From Bacillota bacterium (GTDB lineage: Bacteria > Bacillota > Clostridia > Oscillospirales > Acutalibacteraceae): DNA of 64,000 nt. Below the pieces are notes generated by a model. The model ran no database searches. It saw nothing but the letters and a program-made list of their open reading frames with translations, and was not told where the DNA came from. Each line of letters opens with the position of its first letter. Position 1 is the stretch's first letter. The DNA is taken from contig JAETSA010000010.1 in NCBI GenBank assembly GCA_021769885.1, positions 52,336 through 116,335 on the forward strand, in the 5' to 3' direction. The translations under genes were made by a program, and so were the position numbers. Positions 1 to 6,944 of the stretch are shown in pieces.

Positions 1-379
1 ATGCCTGCAGACGCGTAAATAATGCATCCTCTAAGGCGGCAGTATCCCGCTTTTCCTGTACCTCGCCTGCGTAAAATTCACGCAGAACGGCTTCGGTATC
101 CCGATCAATGGAGTCGGGCGTGATTACATCCGTAAAAATGCTGTCGAAAAATGCGGCGTCCACATTACAGGCGTTGCCGAAGGAAACAAATTCTTCTTTC
201 AGCTCTGCTGAGAGGTGCTCACTGTATTCGGAACGCATCGCTGTTCTCACGGCGAATGTTGGGTTGAGTGCCGTCAGGGACAGCGTCGCACAGAGAACGG
301 TCAGCGTGATGCTAAGAGACATCACAAAGGAAACGATTGTGCAAATTACAGAGCGTGTCCGTTTTGCAGTCTTTGTCAT
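1..379 (-). CDS. Partial membrane-anchored exported protein, unknown family
   Basis: The reading frame starts at ATG 377-379 on the minus strand and is still open at the window edge, so only about 126 N-terminal residues are visible. An AAGGGGGTG ribosome site precedes the start. After the basic start MTKTAKRTR, roughly residues 10-40 form one hydrophobic helix (signal anchor or uncleaved signal). The rest is acidic and soluble and probably lies outside the cell. The gene begins 12 bases after the sortase stop codon, so it is the third gene of the sortase operon. I do not recognise the family. Operon position suggests a cell-surface role connected with the sortase, which is inference only. 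Confidence 0.6.
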   Translation of the reverse strand, partial: MTKTAKRTRSVICTIVSFVMSLSITLTVLCATLSLTALNPTFAVRTAMRSEYSEHLSAELKEEFVSFGNACNVDAAFFDSIFTDVITPDSIDRDTEAVLREFYAGEVQEKRDTAALEDALFTRLQA

Positions 380-391
380 CTGGGCACCCCC

Positions 392-1084
392 TTATTCATA
401 CAGATTCACCGTCGGACCGGAAACATATTCGCAAAATGCAAAAAACCGATACGGGGTGGATGCAATAGTATCGTTCGGATAGCAGGTATACAAAAGCAGA
501 ACTTCCTTGTCGCCGTTCAATTCATTGCGGTAGCCTGCGCTGTCATCATTTTTGAGAATGGCGGTTTTGTAAACACGGTATACATAAGACCCGTAGGTCG
601 TTTCCACGTGCACGGTCGCACCCTCTTTGACATACGGTAGGGTGTGAAAATAGGTGTTGTTGTGTGCACCGATTAAAATGCCCGAGCCGCAGCCGGGAAT
701 GTGGCTGTACATAGACATACACGCGCCGCGTTTGAGAAGTGCTGTGCTGTCGCCGTAGATGACGTCCGTATCAATATCGGTTCCCTCTACAGTGATTCTG
801 CCGAATGCAGAGCCGTATTCGGGAAATTCGAAGTCATTCCAATTTAAGTGGCCGGTTGTAAGGCCGGTCGAACCATTGAAAATGCTGCCCGCCCCCGGTT
901 CGTCAATGGTTTCGACATTGGCACCTGAAAATGCCAGTCGGTATGCCGAAAGCAGGGGTTCGAGAATCGGCGTAAGAGATGCGAAGAGCAGCATATATCC
1001 GCACAGTAAAAAAACTACCGGAAACAGCAAAAACTGCTTCCGGTAGCTCTTCTTACTCCGATTTTTTTCGGAATTAGTCTTCAT
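392..1084 (-). CDS. Sortase family transpeptidase
   Basis: A 230-residue membrane-anchored sortase. Sortases cleave a C-terminal sorting signal on an exported protein and join the new end to cell-wall peptides or pilins. Residues about 17-45 form an N-terminal membrane anchor, and the catalytic domain follows. The triad is visible: His141 in GAHNNT, Cys201 in LLYTCYP (the TLxTC signature) and Arg213 in TPYRFF. Its length and N-terminal anchor fit class A/D-like enzymes, but I cannot fix the class. The start overlaps the end of the upstream substrate gene by 11 bp, so the two are probably translationally coupled. Likely targets are that protein (ITKTG tail) and the protein at 53032-54648 (IPKTG tail). 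Confidence 0.9.
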   Translation of the reverse strand: MKTNSEKNRSKKSYRKQFLLFPVVFLLCGYMLLFASLTPILEPLLSAYRLAFSGANVETIDEPGAGSIFNGSTGLTTGHLNWNDFEFPEYGSAFGRITVEGTDIDTDVIYGDSTALLKRGACMSMYSHIPGCGSGILIGAHNNTYFHTLPYVKEGATVHVETTYGSYVYRVYKTAILKNDDSAGYRNELNGDKEVLLLYTCYPNDTIASTPYRFFAFCEYVSGPTVNLYE

Positions 1085-1652
1085 CAGACTCTTTGCGGAA
1101 GCGCTTCACAGCAACGCCTGCAGCAGCGAGAACTGCAACAGCAGCTGCACCGCAGAAAGCAGCGGAAGTGAAGTCAGCACCGGTCTTGGTGATAACTGCC
1201 GGATGCAGCTCAGCAATCACTTTGCCGTTTGCATCGGTGATGATCAACAGACCGTGGTCAGGATCCGCAAGAGAACCTTTGGTCGAAAGATGGAAGCCAA
1301 CAACGCCGAGAGCTTTGTCAGCATAATCAAGAAGGGTCTTGGTAGAGCCGGTCTTGGTGATGTCATCCAACGTCTGAAGGTTCTTGGACTTAACAAAAGC
1401 GAGTGCTTCATCAAGGATACCCTTGATTTCGTTGTACTGCGCCTCTGTTGTGTCTACATTGGTAAACACGTTCTCGAGAGCCGTGATGTACTCAGCGGGA
1501 ACCGTGATGGTTTTGCCGTCAACGACATATGCAGTCTGCACATATTCGATGAGTTTCTTCTCGTACTCATTGATGCCCGAAGCCGCAAAGGCCGGAACCA
1601 TGGAAACGACAAGAAGGACAGCTACAACCATGAGGCATGCCAATTTCTTCAT
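1074..1652 (-). CDS. Small exported protein with sortase-type anchor (ITKTG)
   Basis: A 192-residue exported protein of unknown fold. A Sec signal peptide is clear (MKKLACLMVV start, cleavage expected after AFA near residue 24). The body, about 25-150, is predicted soluble and has no cysteine. The C-terminus has the layout of a sorting signal: a VITKTG motif, a hydrophobic stretch of about 20 residues rich in alanine and valine, and a positive tail VKRFRKE. The usual LPxTG proline is threonine here. It is the first gene of the operon and overlaps the sortase start, which makes it the natural substrate. I recognise no enzymatic domain. It could be a minor pilin or a wall-spanning scaffold, but that is speculation. 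Confidence 0.75.
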   Translation of the reverse strand: MKKLACLMVVAVLLVVSMVPAFAASGINEYEKKLIEYVQTAYVVDGKTITVPAEYITALENVFTNVDTTEAQYNEIKGILDEALAFVKSKNLQTLDDITKTGSTKTLLDYADKALGVVGFHLSTKGSLADPDHGLLIITDANGKVIAELHPAVITKTGADFTSAAFCGAAAVAVLAAAGVAVKRFRKESDED

Positions 1653-1723
1653 GTTAGGAACTCTCCCTTGTGTGATTTTTGCGTATTCGGCAGTGATAGC
1701 GAGATACCTAATACAGCAGAATT

Positions 1724-1752
1724 ATTGTAACACAACTTTTTAAATTTGTAAA
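1724..1752 (-). promoter_or_regulatory. Sigma-A-like promoter of the sortase operon
   Basis: On the minus strand a TTTACA -35 box (1747-1752) is separated by 17 bp from a TACAAT -10 box (1724-1729). It lies about 70 bp upstream of the anchored-protein start. Confidence 0.65.
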
Positions 1753-1852
1753 GCCTTTTTTACGATGGGATGTTTTGGAATTTTAAATTTTTGATTTTTG
1801 TCTGTCGGCGCAGTCGTGGCTGAATTTTCTGCTTTACGGCATATAACGCGCA

Positions 1853-1891
1853 AAGAAAAAAGCAGGCGAACCGTTTACGGTCTGCCTGCTT
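1853..1891 (-). terminator. Terminator of murA
   Basis: Reading the minus strand just after the murA stop, AGCAGGC pairs with GCCTGCT and the stem is followed by a run of six T. Confidence 0.85.
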
Positions 1892-1905
1892 TGTAAATGC
1901 CGAAT

Positions 1906-3201
1906 TTACCCGGCATTTCTTTGGGCGTTTGCGTCATCATCGGGGAAAGCGCGACGTTCGATGATGGCACCGAGTGAACGGAATTTGTCTACGACGTTTT
2001 CGTAGCCGCGCTCAATGTGCTGGATTTCTTCCAATTCCGATACGCCGTTTGCCGCCATTGCCGCAATCAGCATCGCCGCGCCGGCACGCAAATCATCCGC
2101 ACGGACGGGTGCACCCTTTAAGGCTTCCACACCCTCGATTACGGCTGTTTTGCCGTTGACGTGAATGCTCGCGCCCATTCTTTGCAGCTGTTCCGCATAG
2201 CGGAAACGATTGTCCCAAACACTTTCGGAAACAAAGCTCGTACCCTCTGCAAGGCACAGCAATGTGGAAAACTGCGGCTGCATATCTGTCGGGAAGCCCG
2301 GATGCGGCATCGTTTTGATGTTGCAGTGCCCGGGACGTTTGTGCATCATCACGCGCACGGCCTCGTCGTATTCCAAAACGGTCGCGCCGGCTTCAATCAG
2401 CTTCGCAGTAATGGATTCCAAGTGCTTCGGAATGACATTTTTTACGAGCACATCACCTTGCGTTGCCGCGGCGGCGACCATATAAGTGCCCGCCTCGATT
2501 TGGTCGGGAATAATCGAATATTCACAGCCGTGCAAATGCTCCACACCGCGAATTTTGATGACATCTGTACCCGCGCCGCGTACGTCTGCGCCCATGGTGT
2601 TGAGGAAGTTTGCAAGGTCAACAATGTGCGGTTCTTTCGCGGCGTTTTCAATCACCGTGAGCCCGTGCGCCTTGACCGCCGCCAGCATCACATTGATGGT
2701 AGCACCTACGGAAACCACATCCAAATACACGGAATTGCCCAAGAGATTTTCCGCCTGCACATTCACCATGGCGTTTTCTTCCATCGTGACTTCCGCGCCG
2801 AGCATTTCAAAGCCCTTGATATGCTGGTCGATTGGGCGAAGACCTAAATAACAGCCGCCCGGCATTGCCACACGTGCACGCCCGAAACGCCCAATCAGCG
2901 CACCGATTAGGTAGTAGGAGGCGCGAAGCTGTTTTGTCAGTTCATGCGCAACTTCATACGAAGAGATAAATCTTGTATCGATTTCTAAAGTGGTTTTATT
3001 GATATATTTGATGCCCGCGCCCATATTTTTGAGAATTTTCACCATTGCCGAAACATCGCTGATATTCGGAATGTTTTCGATTCTGCAAATATCCTGTGCC
3101 AAAATGGTTGCGGGAAGAATTGCGACAACCGCATTTTTTGCGCCGCTGACCGTAACTTCACCGGTCAGGCGCTGACCGCCGGTAATGACAAATTTATCCA
3201 A
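1906..3201 (-). CDS. murA: UDP-N-acetylglucosamine 1-carboxyvinyltransferase (MurA)
   Basis: This cytoplasmic enzyme transfers enolpyruvate from PEP to UDP-GlcNAc, the committed step of peptidoglycan synthesis. The 431-residue product has the normal family length. It carries the N-terminal SGAKNA motif (Lys22, Asn23, substrate binding) and the catalytic Cys117 in PGGCYLG, so it should be fosfomycin-sensitive. The start codon is TTG at 3199-3201, preceded by GGGAG about 10 bases upstream. It is transcribed alone and has its own terminator. Clostridia often have two MurA paralogues, and I cannot tell which this is. Family assignment is very secure. Confidence 0.97.
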   Translation of the reverse strand: MDKFVITGGQRLTGEVTVSGAKNAVVAILPATILAQDICRIENIPNISDVSAMVKILKNMGAGIKYINKTTLEIDTRFISSYEVAHELTKQLRASYYLIGALIGRFGRARVAMPGGCYLGLRPIDQHIKGFEMLGAEVTMEENAMVNVQAENLLGNSVYLDVVSVGATINVMLAAVKAHGLTVIENAAKEPHIVDLANFLNTMGADVRGAGTDVIKIRGVEHLHGCEYSIIPDQIEAGTYMVAAAATQGDVLVKNVIPKHLESITAKLIEAGATVLEYDEAVRVMMHKRPGHCNIKTMPHPGFPTDMQPQFSTLLCLAEGTSFVSESVWDNRFRYAEQLQRMGASIHVNGKTAVIEGVEALKGAPVRADDLRAGAAMLIAAMAANGVSELEEIQHIERGYENVVDKFRSLGAIIERRAFPDDDANAQRNAG

Positions 3202-3473
3202 AGACGGTTCACTCCCTAATTCGTTCTATGTAAAGGTCTAAATTCCGATAAGAAAAAATCGAACCATCATTCGCAAACAAAAAACGGGATTTGCCCTTAT
3301 CGGGATTCAGACGGAATATGCACTAAGATAGTATACCACTGAACGACCGAAAATAAAAGCCTTTTTTCATAGAATTTTCGGCGTGGTTTTTGTCCAATTT
3401 ACCGTGACATTTTTTACAAAATATAACAAAAAACTTGTAAAAAGTCACGAAAAACAAAAATTGTAATTCGGCA
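3202..3473. other. Intergenic region upstream of murA
   Basis: AT-rich stretch between murA and the fba terminator. A TATACT-like -10 for murA can be read on the minus strand near 3337-3342, but no good -35 goes with it. I see no gene, riboswitch or repeat here. Confidence 0.4.
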
Positions 3474-3508
3474 CAAAAAGCACGTTCCCACGCGGAAACG
3501 TGCTTTTT
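3474..3508 (-). terminator. Terminator of fba
   Basis: AAAGCACGTT pairs with AACGTGCTTT around a short loop, with T-runs on both sides. It lies 19 bases beyond the fba stop on the minus strand. Confidence 0.85.
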
Positions 3509-3526
3509 TATGCGTATTTTGATTCG

Positions 3527-4462
3527 TTATGCTTTGCCTGCACAGCCGAGAACGGTTTCAATCTTATGCGAAACAACGCCCTCAATCGCATCTCTTGCGG
3601 GAGTCAGGTACTGTCTGGGGTCGAAGTGGGTCGGATTCTCAGAGAAGTGCTTGCGGATTGCCGCAGTCATCGCGATACGGATGTCGGAGTCCACGTTGAT
3701 TTTGCAAACTGCCATAGATGCCGCTTCACGAAGCATATCCTCGGGAATGCCGATGGCGTCGGGCATCTGACCGCCGAATTCGTTAATGGTTTTCACGTCG
3801 TCCTGATTTACGGAGCTTGCACCGTGCAGAACAATCGGGAAGCCGGGGAGCTTTTCTTCAACTTCCTTGAGGATGTCGAAACGAAGCTGCGGTTTCTGAC
3901 CGGGCTTGAATTTATATGCGCCGTGGCTGGTGCCGATGGCGATAGCAAGAGAATCTACACCGGTTCTGGTTACGAAATCGTAAACCTGTTCGGGCTTTGT
4001 AAAGCTTGCATCCTCTGCGCTGACGTTAACGTCGTCTTCAATGCCTGCCAGCTGACCAAGCTCGCCTTCGACAACAACGCCGCGTGCGTGTGCGTATTCA
4101 ACGACCTTTTTGGTCAAAGCAACGTTTTCTTCGTAAGGCAGATGGCTGCCGTCAATCATAACGGAAGTGAAGCCACCGTCGATGCAGGACTTGCAGGTCT
4201 CGAAATCCGGACCGTGGTCAAGATGCAGGGCAATGGGAAGACCGGTTTCTTCCGCCGCCGCCTTAACCATCGCAACGAGGTAATCGTGCGAAGCGTATTT
4301 TCTTGCGCCTGCGGAGCACTGCAGAATCACGGGTGCGTTCAGCTTTTTCGCCGCGCGGGTGATTCCCTGAATGATCTCCATATTGTTGACGTTAAACGCG
4401 CCGATGGCGTAACCGCCCTCGTACGCTTTTTTGAACATTTCGGTAGTGGTAACTAAAGGCAT
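3527..4462 (-). CDS. fba: Class II fructose-1,6-bisphosphate aldolase
   Basis: Zinc-dependent cytoplasmic aldolase that splits fructose-1,6-bisphosphate into dihydroxyacetone phosphate and glyceraldehyde-3-phosphate in glycolysis and runs in reverse in gluconeogenesis. The 311 residues form the family TIM barrel. His80, Asp82 and His83 of HLDHG include a zinc ligand and the catalytic Asp. GTSHGAYK and LHGASSV give further metal and phosphate-binding residues. I start at ATG 4460-4462 because AAGGAG sits eight bases upstream. An in-frame GTG nine bases earlier overlaps the ribosome site. A textbook promoter and terminator show it is monocistronic. Confidence 0.96.
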   Translation of the reverse strand: MPLVTTTEMFKKAYEGGYAIGAFNVNNMEIIQGITRAAKKLNAPVILQCSAGARKYASHDYLVAMVKAAAEETGLPIALHLDHGPDFETCKSCIDGGFTSVMIDGSHLPYEENVALTKKVVEYAHARGVVVEGELGQLAGIEDDVNVSAEDASFTKPEQVYDFVTRTGVDSLAIAIGTSHGAYKFKPGQKPQLRFDILKEVEEKLPGFPIVLHGASSVNQDDVKTINEFGGQMPDAIGIPEDMLREAASMAVCKINVDSDIRIAMTAAIRKHFSENPTHFDPRQYLTPARDAIEGVVSHKIETVLGCAGKA

Positions 4463-4502
4463 TTTTGTCACTCCTTGATAGCTTTCAAAAATTTATGTAT
4501 TT

Positions 4503-4531
4503 ATTATACAGTATCCGTCCGCACTTGTCAA
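4503..4531 (-). promoter_or_regulatory. Strong sigma-A promoter of fba
   Basis: On the minus strand a perfect TTGACA (4526-4531) lies 17 bp from a perfect TATAAT (4503-4508), about 40 bp before the fba start. A consensus promoter fits a highly expressed glycolytic gene. Confidence 0.9.
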
Positions 4532-4583
4532 ATTGGTAACACACCGAAAAAAGCCGAAATATACTGCTTTAGAGGTGAAGAAT

Positions 4584-5648
4584 TTGGATACTTTTTTCTG
4601 TAAGCCGTCCGCAGACGCACTGAAAGCCGCCGTTCCCGCATCGGATTGCTTCGAGCTTTTTGCAATCTGCGGCGAAAACGGGCGGAAAAAACGCGAATTA
4701 TTGGATATACTTTGTACAGAGGCGCGCGCCCGCCGTTTTCCGACGGTGCGGATGCTGGATGCGCACAACGCAGACCGCACGGTTGCCGTGTGTTTGCCGT
4801 TACAGCGAAAAATGGCGGCGGACGGAGATTATTTTTCCGAATATTTGCGAAAAAACGCCGATAGAATTATATTTTCTTTACATACCGATTCGTTTACAGC
4901 TTCTTCCTGCGCCGACTGCCGCATGGATTTTGAAGCTTTGCAAAGCGAAGCGGTGCAGTGTCGGGCGCGCGCCGAAACGCTTTTGCGCGCCGCTGCGCGG
5001 AAAAAGCAGGCTCAGGCAAGCTTGCTCCTGCCGCATTGCGACAAGTCACGGCTGATGCACGCGGTACTGCGCCTGAGCGAAGCCTATTTGCCGCCGAAAC
5101 CGCACAAGAAAACAGAGGGAAAAATCGTTTTTTACCGTACGCTCGGGGCTTTGGGCGCTTGGGGCGTGGAAACAGTGTATGCGCCGTTTGCCGCACCGAG
5201 CTGTACGCGTATACTGCTATGTGATGCGTTCGGCTGTTTTGCCCCCGCTTTGCTGGATGGGTTCGCCGCCGCTTGCACCGCTTGCGGCTATTCTGTGCGG
5301 GTATACCGATGTGCACTGCGCGGCGTGACGGAGCATATACACGTGCCGTCGCTTTCCCTTGCGCTGTGTACCGAAAATACGGCGCATCCGTTCCCGTTCC
5401 CGGTGCAGAAAATATTTTTTGCGGAGCCTTTTTTGAAGAAATCGGCAGAAAAAATACCGCATACCGCGCTCCTGCGGTATGAACGGGCGGCGGAAACCTT
5501 GCTTGAGGAAGCGGCATTTTCTTTCTATGAAGCCGCAGAAGCGGAACACGCCGCAGAAACGCTTTTGGATGTATACACGGACGAAACACGGTTTGCACTC
5601 GCAAAAAACTTGCTTTGTAATCAGATTTTTACAGACTCGGCAAAATGA
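4584..5648 (+). CDS. Divergent PRK06851-like two-lobe protein, P-loops degenerate
   Basis: A 354-residue cytoplasmic protein rich in alanine and cysteine. The start is TTG 4584, preceded by AGAGGTG. The layout recalls the clostridial PRK06851 family, which has two tandem P-loop NTPase halves. The N-terminal half has ELFAICGENGRKK where a Walker A would lie. In the second half RILLCDAFGCFAPALL is followed by GYSVRVYRCALRG and a HIHVPSLSLALCTEN stretch, which matches the family order of P-loop, VEVYHC and IIPELSVAI. Neither loop keeps GxxxxGK[ST], so ATP binding is doubtful. It stands alone between fba and a 40-codon gene. The family assignment is from memory of pattern, not an alignment. Confidence 0.5.
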   Translation: MDTFFCKPSADALKAAVPASDCFELFAICGENGRKKRELLDILCTEARARRFPTVRMLDAHNADRTVAVCLPLQRKMAADGDYFSEYLRKNADRIIFSLHTDSFTASSCADCRMDFEALQSEAVQCRARAETLLRAAARKKQAQASLLLPHCDKSRLMHAVLRLSEAYLPPKPHKKTEGKIVFYRTLGALGAWGVETVYAPFAAPSCTRILLCDAFGCFAPALLDGFAAACTACGYSVRVYRCALRGVTEHIHVPSLSLALCTENTAHPFPFPVQKIFFAEPFLKKSAEKIPHTALLRYERAAETLLEEAAFSFYEAAEAEHAAETLLDVYTDETRFALAKNLLCNQIFTDSAK

Positions 5649-5812
5649 CGAAAACAAAATCGAAAAATAGTGAATATAAATTCATTTTACTTTGGCGAAA
5701 ACCTTGAAAAACGGCGAATTTTCATAAGTGCTAAGAACCAATCCAAAGAATTACGCATATAATGTATAGTAATAGTGCATAAAATTTTTATTAAAAAGTT
5801 GTGCAAAAACAC

Positions 5813-5841
5813 TTGACAAATCCGATAGCTGGTGGTATTAT
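5813..5841 (+). promoter_or_regulatory. Consensus promoter of the 40-codon gene
   Basis: TTGACA (5813-5818), a 17-bp spacer and TATTAT (5836-5841) lie 32 bp before the ATG at 5874. The region 5649-5812 upstream is AT-rich and holds nothing else I can identify. Confidence 0.8.
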
Positions 5842-5873
5842 ATGGGCACAAAAGCAAAGGAAAGGAGCGAAAA

Positions 5874-5996
5874 ATGATGCATTTTACAGACGAGGAAGCC
5901 TATGAGCGCAAGTTGCTTCAAGAGCTGACGCACGAGAAATTCTCTTGGCACACAGTTCTGAACGCGATCCGTTTGGTTGCATTACTGCACAACTAA
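5874..5996 (+). CDS. Predicted 40-residue protein of unknown function
   Basis: A short gene with every expression signal. It has a consensus promoter, an AAAGGAG site seven bases from ATG 5874, a 40-codon frame and a strong terminator about 100 bp downstream. The product begins MMHFTDEEAYERKLLQ, is acidic and probably helical, and ends in a more hydrophobic stretch with NAIRLVALLHN. There is no signal peptide and no cysteine. I do not recognise it. The long 3' untranslated stretch leaves open that the transcript mainly acts as a small RNA or leader. The neighbours give no functional clue. Confidence 0.55.
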   Translation: MMHFTDEEAYERKLLQELTHEKFSWHTVLNAIRLVALLHN

Positions 5997-6097
5997 CGGA
6001 CTGCCTTCAGGGCGTGATTCTGACCGTTTCTCCCGCTTTGCGGGTTTATATATATTGTTTTCCCCTCTCTCTTTTTATACACAACCCCAAGCAAAGC

Positions 6098-6138
6098 GAA
6101 CCCCCTTCGGTACAAAAACCGAGGGGGTTCACTTTTTT
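6098..6138 (+). terminator. Terminator after the 40-codon gene
   Basis: GAACCCCCTTCGGT pairs with ACCGAGGGGGTTC around a short A-rich loop and is followed by TTTTTT. Confidence 0.9.
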
Positions 6139-6174
6139 GGAAATTTTATTTCAGCACGGAGCGGATTGGGTTAT

Positions 6175-6275
6175 CCGTAGGGCGCGGGCTTGCTTGCACC
6201 GCAGGATCTTGTATCGCGCAAAGAAAATTGGATTCGCAAATCGTAGGGGGCGAAGACTCGGTGCCCCGCAAAAAT
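6175..6275. repeat. Intergenic hairpin-repeat cluster 1
   Basis: Two hairpin modules of the GTAGGG family. The first part (GTAGGGCGCGGGCTTGC onward, through an ATTGGATTCGCAA linker) recurs nearly unchanged at about 6947-7009, on the other side of the XRE/DUF6809 pair. Confidence 0.75.
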
Positions 6276-6304
6276 TTATCGGATTTTCGCTTCTTTGGGA
6301 AAAT

Positions 6305-6526
6305 TTATTTCAGTGGCTGTGCGGTGTCGGTCAAGCCGATAATGTAATCTGCCGAAACATTATATAATGCGCATAAATCTTTTAAATCTTTAATAGAAAG
6401 CTCTGCACGTCCGTTTTCTAAATGGGCATATCCTTGTTGGGACTTGTTCAGAATTTTTGCAACCTGTGCCTGTGTCAAATCGTGATCCTCACGTAGACTG
6501 CGAATCCGAAGCTGTTCGATTTTCAT
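6305..6526 (-). CDS. XRE-family (Cro/C1-type) HTH regulator
   Basis: A 73-residue single-domain DNA-binding protein. The HTH spans about residues 8-62 and contains DLTQAQVAKILNKSQQGYAHLENG, broken here as LTQAQVAKIL and KSQQGYAHLE. It ends with the typical VSADYIIGLTD. GAGGTGACTTTTGT before ATG gives a good start. It is transcribed away from the DUF6809 gene, and two copies of a TACTC-N7-GAGTA dyad sit in the shared promoter region, so autoregulation and control of the neighbour are likely. It closely resembles the XRE protein at 57567-57785. Confidence 0.85.
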   Translation of the reverse strand: MKIEQLRIRSLREDHDLTQAQVAKILNKSQQGYAHLENGRAELSIKDLKDLCALYNVSADYIIGLTDTAQPLK

Positions 6527-6556
6527 ACAAAAGTCACCTCTTATATGAATCTAACA

Positions 6557-6598
6557 TACTCTGAACCTGAGTATTGGCATTTACTCAATATTTGAGTA
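6557..6598. promoter_or_regulatory. Two tandem operator dyads for the XRE regulator
   Basis: TACTC-N7-GAGTA occurs at 6557-6573 and again at 6582-6598, a 25-bp period, between the divergent XRE and DUF6809 genes. The arms are identical while the seven central bases differ (TGAACCT and AATATTT), as expected for protein-binding half-sites. Confidence 0.75.
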
Positions 6599-6633
6599 AA
6601 ATGGTTGAAAAGTAAAAGAAGCAGGAGATGTAT

Positions 6634-6939
6634 ATGAAATCCGTATTACAGGAATTTTACAGGGGCAATTTTGTGCCCTGTAACCGTGAATTTGAAAACA
6701 GCGGTGCGGCGAGAATGTATCGAGAACTGCTGCAGAAGCAAGAAACCATATACAAACGGTTGGAAACTTCGTTTGATGCGCAGCAGGCAAAAGATTTTCA
6801 GGCATATTGTGCGCTTCAGGCGCAAATGGAAGCGGAAGAACAGGAAGATTTGTTTTTATATTCGTTTCGGCTCGGTGCGCGGTGGGAGCGCGAACTGTTT
6901 TCTCGGCGCACAGACGGTATCGTAAAAGAACCGTTTTAA
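6634..6939 (+). CDS. DUF6809-like small cytoplasmic protein
   Basis: A 101-residue charged, helical protein without signal peptide or membrane segment. The opening MKSVLQEFYRGNFVP and a later YSFRLGARWERELF segment match my memory of DUF6809, a family of unknown function often next to XRE regulators in clostridial mobile regions. The start at ATG 6634 has AGGAG six bases upstream. The upstream ATG at 6628 overlaps that site. It is divergent from the XRE gene and shares its operator region, so it is probably that regulator's target. A bacteriophage or mobile-element origin is possible. Confidence 0.65.
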   Translation: MKSVLQEFYRGNFVPCNREFENSGAARMYRELLQKQETIYKRLETSFDAQQAKDFQAYCALQAQMEAEEQEDLFLYSFRLGARWERELFSRRTDGIVKEPF

Positions 6940-6944
6940 AAGAG

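Noticed and set aside
3500..4456. 318-codon frame antisense to fba
   Set aside because: The minus strand encodes an intact aldolase with promoter and terminator. The plus frame has no matching features.
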